From the NCBI RefSeq assembly GCF_002224675.1, contig NZ_NMPZ01000006.1, forward strand, positions 62,001 through 126,000: DNA of 64,000 nt, read 5' to 3'. The notes beneath the pieces are model-generated. The model was not told where the DNA came from, did not search any database, and was given only the letters and a program-made list of their open reading frames with translations. Numbering within the stretch: position 1 is the first letter of the stretch; every line of letters begins with the position of its first letter. This DNA comes from Segatella copri (GTDB lineage: Bacteria; Bacteroidota; Bacteroidia; Bacteroidales; Bacteroidaceae). Shown piece after piece: positions 48,182 to 55,880 of this stretch. Position numbers and translations under genes: made by a program.

Positions 48182-49402
48182 TCAGCGATTGCGATGCTTC
48201 ATATACCATGGATGTACTAGGAAATTATACACCAGGAGAGAAACCACTGTCAATCCGAAAGTCGGATACAGAAGTTCCTTATACACAGGATTCAAGATCA
48301 CCGAATCCATACCAAGACCCTTCGGATACAAGTCCTTCACCAGCCAGAAACCCAATCCGATTCCTAAGCTCAACCCCAGTTCCCACGCCAGGAAGAAGGA
48401 GCTCATACTGGTGCCACGCTGGCAATGCTTGGCAAGCTTGATGTAGAAAAGCAGGAATCGGCTTCCGATGATACCCACTCCCAAGGCAAGCAAGGCAGGT
48501 ACAAGCATCTCTTCGGCAAAACCCTGATCGCTTAAGGAAACAAATTCTGCTGCCGCGATCAATATCAGTCCCACGATTACCTGACTCTTCAGCTCTGCAT
48601 CTGCAAAAACGTATTTCTCTGCCACCAATGCCAGAAACAGTCCGCAAAAAAACATCGCATAGACGGTGAGAGAATGAGGCAGCGACAGATAGAAGCCCGG
48701 TATCACCATGATGCATACAATATTGACGAACAGCGGAAATCCCTGAGGCAGGAAAAAGCGGTCGCTACTGATGAGTGACACGTTTTCTGACGGAGCCTTG
48801 AACGGGAATTTCACTCTGGAAACCAGCACCAAGGCAACCAATGCCAATACTGAGGCTACAGGAAAAACGACTTTCATACTGAAAACATTATAGACCAGAA
48901 GCGACAGCAATGGACCTACCGCAATGGAAAAGCGGGCAAACCAGGAGGTGATATAATTCGCCTCCGTACGCTGGAAAGATTCACAGGTATCGATAATCAG
49001 CGTACTCGCCAGCGACATCTCTGCCAAACCCAGGAAAGCGCCCTGAATCAGACGCATCACCACCAGCATCTCGAAGCCCACCTTGATATTCCAGAAGGTT
49101 TCCAGATAATAAAGAACGACGAGACTGACTGCCACACCCAGGATGGATATCTGGCATACCCGATTGCGGCGATAGCGCTGCACCAGATAGGAGCAGAAGC
49201 CACCCAAAAGAAAGATGCCCAAGCCATAAGCAGCATAAACCACGCCAATCTGAGTAACGGAATATCCATCCTTAGCCATAAAATAAGGTATGGTCAGGAG
49301 GAGCATGTAGATGCTCGTCATCAGGAAGAGATTGGCGAAGCAGAGACGCCAGAAGTCACGGTGCCACAGATTAAAATGCACCGGGGTATTTTGCGTATCC
49401 AT
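48182..49402 (-). CDS. MFS transporter
   Basis: 406 aa with about twelve hydrophobic segments and the loop 2-3 region YGLGIFLLGGFCSYLVQRYR. N-terminal NLWHRDFWRLCFANLFLMTS is typical of Bacteroidales MFS proteins of the arabinose-efflux type. The substrate is unknown. Its ATG lies directly beside the panB stop codon, so it is translated in one unit with panB and could be a metabolite exporter, though this is speculation. Confidence 0.88.
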   Translation of the reverse strand: MDTQNTPVHFNLWHRDFWRLCFANLFLMTSIYMLLLTIPYFMAKDGYSVTQIGVVYAAYGLGIFLLGGFCSYLVQRYRRNRVCQISILGVAVSLVVLYYLETFWNIKVGFEMLVVMRLIQGAFLGLAEMSLASTLIIDTCESFQRTEANYITSWFARFSIAVGPLLSLLVYNVFSMKVVFPVASVLALVALVLVSRVKFPFKAPSENVSLISSDRFFLPQGFPLFVNIVCIMVIPGFYLSLPHSLTVYAMFFCGLFLALVAEKYVFADAELKSQVIVGLILIAAAEFVSLSDQGFAEEMLVPALLALGVGIIGSRFLLFYIKLAKHCQRGTSMSSFFLAWELGLSLGIGLGFWLVKDLYPKGLGMDSVILNPVYKELLYPTFGLTVVSLLVYNFLVHPWYMKHRNR

Positions 49403-49403
49403 C

Positions 49404-50222
49404 TTAGTAGCTCTCTTCTGCGCTTGGATACTCCACGCTCTTCACGGCGTCGATATAAGCCTTTACTCCCTTCTGCATCTCCTCGCCTACCTGGGCAAAA
49501 TGACGCAGGAATTTTGGCTTGAAGCCCTGGGTCATACCGAGCGCATCAGCATAAACCAAAACCTGTCCATCACAACCGTTACCAGCTCCAATACCGATAG
49601 TTACAGCGTTTACCTGACGTGAAACTTCAGCCGCCAGTTTGGCAGGGACCTTCTCCAGAACGATGGCAAAACAGCCAGCCTTATCCAGAGCTTTAGCATC
49701 GCTGATCAGCTTCTCTGCCTCTGCATCCTCCTTGGCACGGATGCCGTAACCGCCAAACTTATTCACGCTCTGAGGAGTAAGTCCGAGATGGCCGCAAACA
49801 GGAATACCGGCATTGATGAGTGCCTGAACAGTATCCAGGATTTCCACGCCACCTTCCAGCTTCAGCGCATCCACGCCCGTCTCCTTCATCATTCGGCAGG
49901 CATTGCGCAAGGCATCTTCCTTGCAAACCTGATAGCTGCCGAAAGGCATATCACAGAGCACGAGTGCATGATTGCAGGCGCGGGCCACACTGCGTGCGTG
50001 GTAAATCATCTGATCTACGGTGATAGGCAATGTATCAGCATTTCCAGCCATCACATTGCTAGCCGAATCACCAATCAGGATGGTATCGATGCCAGCAGCA
50101 TCGATGATGCCTGCGGTAGTGAAATCGTAGGCAGTAAGCATCGTAACCTTCTCACCTGCCGCCTTCATTTCGGTGTAGGTCTTGGTTGTGATTTTCTTTT
50201 TGTCTGTAGATAAATATCCCAT
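49404..50222 (-). CDS. panB: 3-methyl-2-oxobutanoate hydroxymethyltransferase
   Basis: First step of pantothenate synthesis: ketopantoate from alpha-ketoisovalerate and methylene-THF. 272 aa, normal length. Motifs are KVTMLTAYDFTTAGIIDAAG, LIGDSASNVMAG, DMPFGSYQV, KLEGGVE, GHLGLTPQSVNKFGGYGIRA and GIGAGNGCDGQVLVY DALG-type end. The HAD gene is 32 bases upstream and the MFS gene directly downstream. panC is not in the window. Confidence 0.97.
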   Translation of the reverse strand: MGYLSTDKKKITTKTYTEMKAAGEKVTMLTAYDFTTAGIIDAAGIDTILIGDSASNVMAGNADTLPITVDQMIYHARSVARACNHALVLCDMPFGSYQVCKEDALRNACRMMKETGVDALKLEGGVEILDTVQALINAGIPVCGHLGLTPQSVNKFGGYGIRAKEDAEAEKLISDAKALDKAGCFAIVLEKVPAKLAAEVSRQVNAVTIGIGAGNGCDGQVLVYADALGMTQGFKPKFLRHFAQVGEEMQKGVKAYIDAVKSVEYPSAEESY

Positions 50223-50254
50223 ATAATTGTGTTTACTAAAAAGTATTATTCTTA

Positions 50255-50950
50255 TCAGTCTATTTTCCTGATTATCCTTTCTACAATCTTTTCCAGGTCA
50301 TCGTATCCGAATCCATTGTAATCGGCTATCACATAGTCGCTGTATGGCTGGATGCTCTCTGCAGAATTGGTAGTAGCGAGCCCGAGGGTAAATGCACCCG
50401 AAGCTCTCACGGCCTTCAGTCCGTTGAAGCTGTCTTCCAGACCCACACATTCCTCCGGCTTTGCTCCGAAGCAGGCAGCACCCTTGAGATAACAGTCTGG
50501 ATCCGGCTTGCTTTTGGCAAAATCTTCGCTGGTGAGCACGCGGTCAAAATAGGTCTTGAACTCAGGATGATGCTTATACACCTGCTCCATCTTCTGCAGA
50601 TTGCTGCTCGTCACCACAGCGCACTTCACACCATGCGCCTTCACGTCTTTCAGGAAAGTTTCGAATCCGGGAATGTAAGGATACGACATATTCAGCTCGA
50701 ACTCATCGAGCCGGGCTGTTATCTTAGCCTGTTCCGACTTGTAATCGGTGTATCCATCAATATGAGCGAATGTGGCATCATCAGAGAAGTACTTGTCGTA
50801 GATCTGAACCAGGGTCTGTCCCTTGATGCGGAGCGCAAAGTCAGGCATCTCCGGATGATACTCCCTGCCTATCATTCCCCAGAAAACGGAATACTGGCTT
50901 TCGGTATCGAAAACCACGCCGTCTAAGTCGAATAATGCTGCTTTTATCAT
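50255..50950 (-). CDS. HAD-superfamily hydrolase (beta-phosphoglucomutase-like)
   Basis: 231 aa. Motif I is ALFDLDGVVFDTESQ (nucleophile Asp8, acid/base Asp10). It has a helical cap (about 16-85), motif II in CAVVTSSNLQ, Lys in KSKPDPDCY and motif III/IV in ECVGLEDSFNGLKA. It belongs to subfamily IA with phosphatase or phosphomutase activity; the substrate is not evident. It is the first gene of an operon with panB and the MFS transporter. Confidence 0.9.
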   Translation of the reverse strand: MIKAALFDLDGVVFDTESQYSVFWGMIGREYHPEMPDFALRIKGQTLVQIYDKYFSDDATFAHIDGYTDYKSEQAKITARLDEFELNMSYPYIPGFETFLKDVKAHGVKCAVVTSSNLQKMEQVYKHHPEFKTYFDRVLTSEDFAKSKPDPDCYLKGAACFGAKPEECVGLEDSFNGLKAVRASGAFTLGLATTNSAESIQPYSDYVIADYNGFGYDDLEKIVERIIRKID

Positions 50951-50995
50951 TACTTTTTATATTAAATAAATACTATCTAACATCTTTTTCGGGTG

Positions 50996-51003
50996 CAAAG
51001 GTA
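50996..51003 (-). promoter_or_regulatory. -7 promoter element of the HAD-panB-MFS operon
   Basis: Minus-strand TACCTTTG (plus CAAAGGTA), about 46 bases before the ATG at 50950, divergent from the rsmG promoter. Confidence 0.7.
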
Positions 51004-51065
51004 CACATTTTTTTGCTAACAAGCCCCGAAATAACTACTAAATATACAAAAAAAGCTAATTTTAT

Positions 51066-51096
51066 TTTGTTTTATCTACAATTTGCACTACCTTTG
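51066..51096 (+). promoter_or_regulatory. Promoter of the rsmG cluster
   Basis: TTTG at 51066-51069, 19 bases, TACCTTTG at 51089-51096. It overlaps an upstream in-frame ATG (51083) and so excludes that start for rsmG. Confidence 0.75.
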
Positions 51097-51151
51097 CATC
51101 GGTTTATATACATTAATAAATATAGATAGAAAGAAACAAAAACAAGATAGA

Positions 51152-51775
51152 ATGAATATCATAGAGAAATATTTCCCTCACCTCACCGACGAGCAGAAGA
51201 AGCAGTTCGCTGCCCTCGACGGTCTGTATCGCGATTGGAATGCCAAGATCAATGTCATCAGCCGCAAGGATATCGACAACCTCTACGAGCACCATGTGCT
51301 CCACTCTCTGGCTATTGCCAAGGCGATCAACTTCCGCACGGGTTCAGAGATTCTCGACTTCGGATGCGGCGGTGGTTTCCCGGGCATCCCGCTCGCCATC
51401 CTCTTCCCTGAGTGCAAGTTCAAACTCATCGACGGCACCGGCAAGAAGATTAAGGTGTGCAATGAGGTGGCTGGCGCTATCGGACTCAAGAACCTGGTGG
51501 CTGAACACCTGCGCGGCGAGGACGAGAAAGGCAAGTACGACTTCGTGGTGAGCCGTGCCGTGATGCAGTTGCCCGACCTGATGAAGATCATCAAGAAGAA
51601 CTTCAAGAAGGCTGGTCAGAATGCCCTGCCTAATGGTTTGCTCTGCCTCAAGGGCGGCAATCTGAAGGAAGAGCTCAAGCAGTATTATAAGATTTCGGAA
51701 ATCACCCCTCTCAGCACCTTCTTCGATGAGGAGTGGTTCAGCCAGGACAAGCAGCTGGTTTATGTTCCTGCTTAA
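51152..51775 (+). CDS. rsmG: 16S rRNA (guanine-N7)-methyltransferase RsmG
   Basis: Methylates G527 of 16S rRNA with SAM. 207 aa from the ATG at 51152 (MNIIEKYFPHLTDEQKKQFA). The motif WNAKINVISRKDIDNLYEHH, the SAM-binding ILDFGCGGGFPGIPLAI and VVSRAVMQLPDLM are all diagnostic. The MBL hydrolase gene follows 18 bases downstream and ruvC after that. Confidence 0.95.
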   Translation: MNIIEKYFPHLTDEQKKQFAALDGLYRDWNAKINVISRKDIDNLYEHHVLHSLAIAKAINFRTGSEILDFGCGGGFPGIPLAILFPECKFKLIDGTGKKIKVCNEVAGAIGLKNLVAEHLRGEDEKGKYDFVVSRAVMQLPDLMKIIKKNFKKAGQNALPNGLLCLKGGNLKEELKQYYKISEITPLSTFFDEEWFSQDKQLVYVPA

Positions 51776-51793
51776 ATTAAAGAAAAAAGTAAA

Positions 51794-52438
51794 ATGCTAC
51801 ATATCGAAAGATTCCAAGTCAACATGTTGCAGGAAAACTGCTACGTGGTCAGCGATGACACCCTCGAGTGCGTCATCATAGATTGCGGCGCCTTCTATCC
51901 TGAAGAGCGCAAGGCGATCACCGAGTATATCAGAAAGAACAATCTGAAGCCTGTTCATCTCCTCGTTACCCATGGTCATCTCGACCATAATTTCGGCAAC
52001 GATACCATCTACCAGGAGTTCGGACTGAAGCCGGAAGTGGCACAGGGCGATGAGAAGCTGATGAAGGGTCTGGCTCATCAGGCAGAGACATTCTACCAGA
52101 TGCAGCTCGACACCCACTTCCCTCCTATCGGTCATTTCTTTGAGGAAGATGAGGTAATCAAGTTCGGCAATCACGAATTCACCATCATCGAGACTCCGGG
52201 CCACAGCAACGGCTCCGTATGCTTCTATTGCGAGGCAGAGCACGTACTCTTCTCGGGCGATACCCTCTTCAAGAGCTCCATCGGCAGAACCGATTTCCCT
52301 GGCGGCAGCATGTTCCGCATCATCAACAGCCTGCGCCATCTCGGCATGTTGCCGGATGAGACACAGGTGCTGCCAGGGCACGGAGAGGCTACCAGCATCG
52401 GCGAGGAATTGGCTCACAATCCATATATGGACCGATAG
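51794..52438 (+). CDS. MBL-fold metallohydrolase (glyoxalase II-like)
   Basis: 214 aa. The motif [11 protein letters not shown] gives ligands His60, His62, Asp64 and His65. Further ligands are in [34 protein letters not shown] and [14 protein letters not shown]. This is the YcbL/glyoxalase II-like subgroup with a thioester hydrolase-like site; substrate unknown. It sits between rsmG and ruvC in one direction. Confidence 0.92.
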   Translation: MLHIERFQVNMLQENCYVVSDDTLECVIIDCGAFYPEERKAITEYIRKNNLKPVHLLVTHGHLDHNFGNDTIYQEFGLKPEVAQGDEKLMKGLAHQAETFYQMQLDTHFPPIGHFFEEDEVIKFGNHEFTIIETPGHSNGSVCFYCEAEHVLFSGDTLFKSSIGRTDFPGGSMFRIINSLRHLGMLPDETQVLPGHGEATSIGEELAHNPYMDR

Positions 52439-52493
52439 ATTCTGGAAGATACAGCATTCAGAATTCCAAGGATTCAGAAGATACAGCATTCAG

Positions 52494-53135
52494 ATGATTC
52501 AGAAGAAATCGAACACAGAGAAAATCATCCTGGGCATTGACCCCGGCACCAACGTGATGGGCTATGGCGTGATACGCGTCATCGGCAACAAGGCAGAACT
52601 GGTGGTGATGGGTGTCATCGATATGCGCAAGGAGAAAGATCCCTACTTGCGACTCGGCAGGATTTTCGAGCGGGTGACTGGCATCATCGACTCCTATCTG
52701 CCCGACGAGATGGCGATAGAGGCTCCCTTCTTCGGCAAGAATGTGCAGTCGATGCTCAAGCTCGGCAGGGCGCAGGGAGTGGCTATCGCTGCTGCCATCC
52801 ACCACGACGTACCCATCCACGAGTACGCTCCGCTGAAAATCAAGATGGCAATTACCGGACAAGGTCAGGCTTCCAAGGAGCAGGTGGCGGCGATGCTGCA
52901 GCGTATGCTCAACATCCGGGAAGACGAGATGCCGAAATACATGGATGCCACCGATGCCCTGGGCGCTGCCTACTGCCATTTCCTGCAGATGGGCAGACCC
53001 GAAACGGGTGCAAAGCCCTATAGCAGCTGGAAGGATTTTGCTACCAAGAACGCCAGCCGCATAGAGAAAGGTACAGGCATGACGGGTCCGCAGGCAAAGC
53101 TTCTGGCGGCTATCAACCGTACCACGCACAAGTAG
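52494..53135 (+). CDS. ruvC: Crossover junction endodeoxyribonuclease RuvC
   Basis: Resolves Holliday junctions with RuvAB. 213 aa from the ATG at 52494 ([20 protein letters not shown]); the longer open frame from 52356 overlaps the MBL gene by 83 bases and is unlikely. Acidic active-site residues lie in [25 protein letters not shown] and the C-terminal [12 protein letters not shown]. The end ([20 protein letters not shown], about 30 residues longer than in E. coli) is typical of Bacteroidetes. A GATACAGCATTCAG direct repeat lies in the gap before it. Confidence 0.95.
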   Translation: MIQKKSNTEKIILGIDPGTNVMGYGVIRVIGNKAELVVMGVIDMRKEKDPYLRLGRIFERVTGIIDSYLPDEMAIEAPFFGKNVQSMLKLGRAQGVAIAAAIHHDVPIHEYAPLKIKMAITGQGQASKEQVAAMLQRMLNIREDEMPKYMDATDALGAAYCHFLQMGRPETGAKPYSSWKDFATKNASRIEKGTGMTGPQAKLLAAINRTTHK

Positions 53136-53191
53136 CCTAGCCCGGAAATATCATCCTGTTATCAAGCAATATATCAAAAAAAATAAGAGAG

Positions 53192-54679
53192 ATGCAAAAG
53201 ATTATCAGTATTCAGAATGGCGTAACCCGTATGCCGGAATGGCGTATGGCTGAGCCAGTTAACTTCGAGGCATGCGACGGCGAGCATATCGCTATCGTAG
53301 GTCCCAATGGTGGAGGTAAGTCGATGTTCGTGGACATCCTTGTGGGCAGACACCCGCTGTTGATGCACGATCCTGATTACGACTTTTCTCCTAGTACCAA
53401 ATCCCTGGTGAGCGACAATATCAAATATATCACCTTCCGTGATACCTACGGAGGCGACAACGACCGCACCTACTTCCTGCAGCAGCGCTGGAACCAGCTG
53501 GAAATAGATGAGAACACGCCTATCGTCAAGGACAAGCTGGAAGAGGCTTATCAGATGGCTGGCGAAGATACGCCGGAGCGCAGACAGCTGCAGGAACACA
53601 TCTACGAGCTGTTCCACATGCACCACCTGCTCGACAAATACACCATCCTGCTGAGCAGTGGAGAGCTCCGCAAGTTCAAGCTTGCCTCTACCCTCTTCTC
53701 AGAGCCTCGCGTGCTGATTATGGACAATCCTTTCATCGGTCTGGATGCCGACACCCGCGACCAGCTCAAGGAGCTTCTCAAGTCACTCACCACAGAGCAT
53801 CATCTGCAGATCATCCTCGTATTGAGCAAGAGCGATGACATCCCAGACTTCATCACCCACGTGGTAGAAGTGAAGGATATGAAGGTATATCCTAAGCTTA
53901 CCAAGGAAGAATATCTGGCACAGCGCAACCCCATCCCTGCCCACGTATTATGCGAAGAATTAGAACAAGCCATCATCGACCTGCCATATAGCGACCGGGA
54001 ATATCACAGTCAGGAAGTGGTGAAGATGAACAAGGTTCGCATCCAGTATGGCGAGCGCATCATCCTCAACGATCTCGACTGGACGGTTAACAATGGTGAG
54101 CGCTGGGCGCTGAGCGGACAGAACGGTGCCGGCAAGAGTACCCTGCTCAGCCTGGTATGTGCCGACAATCCGCAGAGCTACGCCTGTGACATAGCCCTCT
54201 TCGGCAATCCTCGTGGCAGCGGCGAGAGCATCTGGGATATCAAGAAGCATATCGGCTATGTATCTCCAGAGCTTCACCGTTCCTATCAGCGTGATATGCC
54301 AGCCATCCGCATCGTGGCGAGCGGTCTTACCGATTCTGTGGGTCTCTATGTAAAGCCTAAGGAAGAGGATATGGACCAGTGCCGTTTCTGGATGAAGGTA
54401 TTCGGTCTGGAGGGTTTGGAAGATCGTGGTTTCCTGAAGCTGTCAAGTGGCGAGCAGCGCCTGGTTCTTCTGGCACGCGCCTTCGTGAAGGATCCCGAGC
54501 TCCTCATCCTCGACGAACCTCTTCATGGTCTTGACAACAGAAACCGCCGCCTGGTAAAGGATATCATCGAGGCATTCTGCAAGCGAAAGAACAAGACGAT
54601 GATCATGGTTACCCACTATAAGGAAGAGCTCCCTGCCTGCATCGACCACAGCATCTTCCTGAAGAGACATACGAAATAG
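53192..54679 (+). CDS. Tandem ABC ATPase (ModF/PhrA-like), unknown substrate
   Basis: 495 aa with two ATPase domains and no membrane segment. Domain 1 (1-250): Walker A GPNGGGKSM, signature LSSGELRKFKLA, but Walker B reads LIMDNPFIGLD, with Asn where the catalytic Glu is expected. Domain 2 (270-495): Walker A GQNGAGKSTLL, signature LSSGEQRLVLLARA, Walker B LLILDEPLHGLD, complete. The architecture is that of ModF-type proteins. No permease lies nearby, so a transport role is unproven. It lies 56 bases after ruvC. Confidence 0.85.
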   Translation: MQKIISIQNGVTRMPEWRMAEPVNFEACDGEHIAIVGPNGGGKSMFVDILVGRHPLLMHDPDYDFSPSTKSLVSDNIKYITFRDTYGGDNDRTYFLQQRWNQLEIDENTPIVKDKLEEAYQMAGEDTPERRQLQEHIYELFHMHHLLDKYTILLSSGELRKFKLASTLFSEPRVLIMDNPFIGLDADTRDQLKELLKSLTTEHHLQIILVLSKSDDIPDFITHVVEVKDMKVYPKLTKEEYLAQRNPIPAHVLCEELEQAIIDLPYSDREYHSQEVVKMNKVRIQYGERIILNDLDWTVNNGERWALSGQNGAGKSTLLSLVCADNPQSYACDIALFGNPRGSGESIWDIKKHIGYVSPELHRSYQRDMPAIRIVASGLTDSVGLYVKPKEEDMDQCRFWMKVFGLEGLEDRGFLKLSSGEQRLVLLARAFVKDPELLILDEPLHGLDNRNRRLVKDIIEAFCKRKNKTMIMVTHYKEELPACIDHSIFLKRHTK

Positions 54680-54722
54680 GAAAGCGACTCAGTGACATCA
54701 CAAAGCTATCACAATAAAACAA

Positions 54723-54779
54723 GATCTCCCCATAAGCACAGGCTTCTGTAGCCTGGCTTATGGGGAGATTATATTTTTG
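54723..54779. terminator. Bidirectional terminator, ATCTCCCTATAAGC family copy 2
   Basis: GATCTCCCCATAAGC / GCTTATGGGGAGATT arms with inner ACAGGCTTCTGTAGCCTG pairing, then TATATTTTTG, between the convergent ABC ATPase and yoeB. Confidence 0.8.
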
Positions 54780-54783
54780 CGAG

Positions 54784-55059
54784 TTATTTGTCATTATAGT
54801 GACCTTCAACTTCAATTACAACTACAGTTATAATATCATCAAAAACATTATATATAATTCTGTCATGAGCTGTAATATGGCGGGAATAAGTTATATCGTT
54901 TCCCCCTTTCATTGCCTCAGGATGCCCAATACCTTCACGAGGTGTTTCTGCTATACTATTCAGAACCTTTCTTAGTTTCTCAAAAAGAGGCCTATTCGAT
55001 TTTTTCCATTTTTTGATAACTTTAGTGGCATCTTTTGAATAATCTATTTTGTAAATCAT
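54784..55059 (-). CDS. yoeB: YoeB-type mRNA interferase toxin
   Basis: A 91-residue RelE/YoeB-fold toxin. The ordered residues match: KVIKKWKKSNRPLFEKLRKV, GIGHPEAMKGG, YSRHITAHDRIIYNV and the C-terminal EGHYNDK, with the His-Tyr pair required for cleavage in YoeB. It overlaps the upstream antitoxin by four bases. The partner is not of the usual YefM/Phd type. Confidence 0.9.
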   Translation of the reverse strand: MIYKIDYSKDATKVIKKWKKSNRPLFEKLRKVLNSIAETPREGIGHPEAMKGGNDITYSRHITAHDRIIYNVFDDIITVVVIEVEGHYNDK

Positions 55060-55340
55060 AGAGAATCAAGCCATTTGTTCATCTCGGTTGAATTTTCAAA
55101 ATGAAGAGTCTCTCCTTTTTTATATTCATCCATTGCTTTATCAATCTTCTTCTGCAATTCTTCATCAATTGTATTATCCTCTACAACTTCAGAAGGATGG
55201 AGAATACTAATGAGAAGACTTTCCACATAGTTATTAAGGCTGCGATTGCTAGCCTTAGCCTTTTCTTTCAGTTCTTCCAGCAAACTGCTTTGGAACCTGA
55301 ACGAAGTTGGGATTCTTGCTGCTGTTGTTGACATAATCAT
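55056..55340 (-). CDS. Ribbon-helix-helix-like antitoxin partner of YoeB
   Basis: 94 aa (a start at the third codon, 55334, is equally possible). N-terminal TTAARIPTSFRFQSSLLEEL with KEKAKASNRSLNNYVESLL has the pattern of a ribbon-helix-helix DNA-binding domain. The acidic C-terminal part (DEELQKKIDKAMDEYKKGE, STEMNKWLDSL) would wrap the toxin. It is first in the operon with its own promoter and overlaps yoeB by four bases. The Phd/YefM fold normally paired with YoeB is not seen. Confidence 0.8.
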   Translation of the reverse strand: MIMSTTAARIPTSFRFQSSLLEELKEKAKASNRSLNNYVESLLISILHPSEVVEDNTIDEELQKKIDKAMDEYKKGETLHFENSTEMNKWLDSL

Positions 55341-55361
55341 TAATATTTTAAATTAGTTCTG

Positions 55362-55369
55362 CAAATATA
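55362..55369 (-). promoter_or_regulatory. -7 promoter element of the antitoxin-yoeB operon
   Basis: Minus-strand TATATTTG (plus CAAATATA), 22 bases before the antitoxin ATG. Confidence 0.7.
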
Positions 55370-55454
55370 CAGCAAATCCCTGACAACGCAAAGTTTTTTT
55401 GTGATTTTAACACATAATATTCCCCCAACCTGCCAAAACATACTGGTTGGGGGA

Positions 55455-55658
55455 ATATCCGTGTAAACAATATTCAAGGAAGAGAGAATCAGACGAAAAC
55501 GCCTGGAAAATGGGAGAAAAAGAGATTGAGAATTTTCCCTTAAGGATTTTTATTTTTTTCCTTAAGGGAAAATATATTTTTCCTTAAGGAAAACGGCAGC
55601 TTCTCTTAAGAGTTTTTTCCGCAACGCTCAACTTGTAAAGTTATTTATCACAACCAGT
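55455..55658. repeat. Duplicated intergenic sequence D, copy 2
   Basis: About 200 bases nearly identical to 21086-21287, same orientation, including the run of TTCCTTAAGG palindromes and AACTTGTAAAGTTATTTA. No DUF4248 or amidase gene accompanies it here. A short hairpin CCCCCAACC/GGTTGGGGG lies just to its left (55424-55452). Confidence 0.85.
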
Positions 55659-55672
55659 ATTTCAAGAAGCGT

Positions 55673-55837
55673 ATGGACTCATTATTTCTATTTCAGTTTG
55701 CATGTGCTCATCCATGCTTTCATCATGGCAATCTCCTATCTGCACGTAAGATGGAAGAGTTGCCATTAAAGCATATTGAAAAGCTCATTAGACACCAAGT
55801 AAAGTTTGAAGGAGCGACATACAAAATCTCCCTATAA
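55673..55837 (+). CDS. Possible small ORF or gene remnant (54 aa)
   Basis: Translation MDSLFLFQFACAHPCFHHGN ... ends KFEGATYKISL; the stop codon lies inside the following terminator. The open frame extends upstream without a start into repeat D. It is lysine/histidine-rich with plausible helix content, but I recognise no family and see no promoter. More likely the tail of a lost gene than a working one. Confidence 0.3.
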   Translation: MDSLFLFQFACAHPCFHHGNLLSARKMEELPLKHIEKLIRHQVKFEGATYKISL

Positions 55838-55873
55838 GCCAGGTGATAAAGACACCTGAACTTATAGGGAGAT
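55825..55873. terminator. Terminator of the C69 peptidase operon, ATCTCCCTATAAGC family copy 3
   Basis: AATCTCCCTATAAG / CTTATAGGGAGATT arms around an inner CAGGTG/CACCTG hairpin. It lies downstream of the minus-strand dipeptidase gene. Confidence 0.75.
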
Positions 55874-55880
55874 TCTTGTT

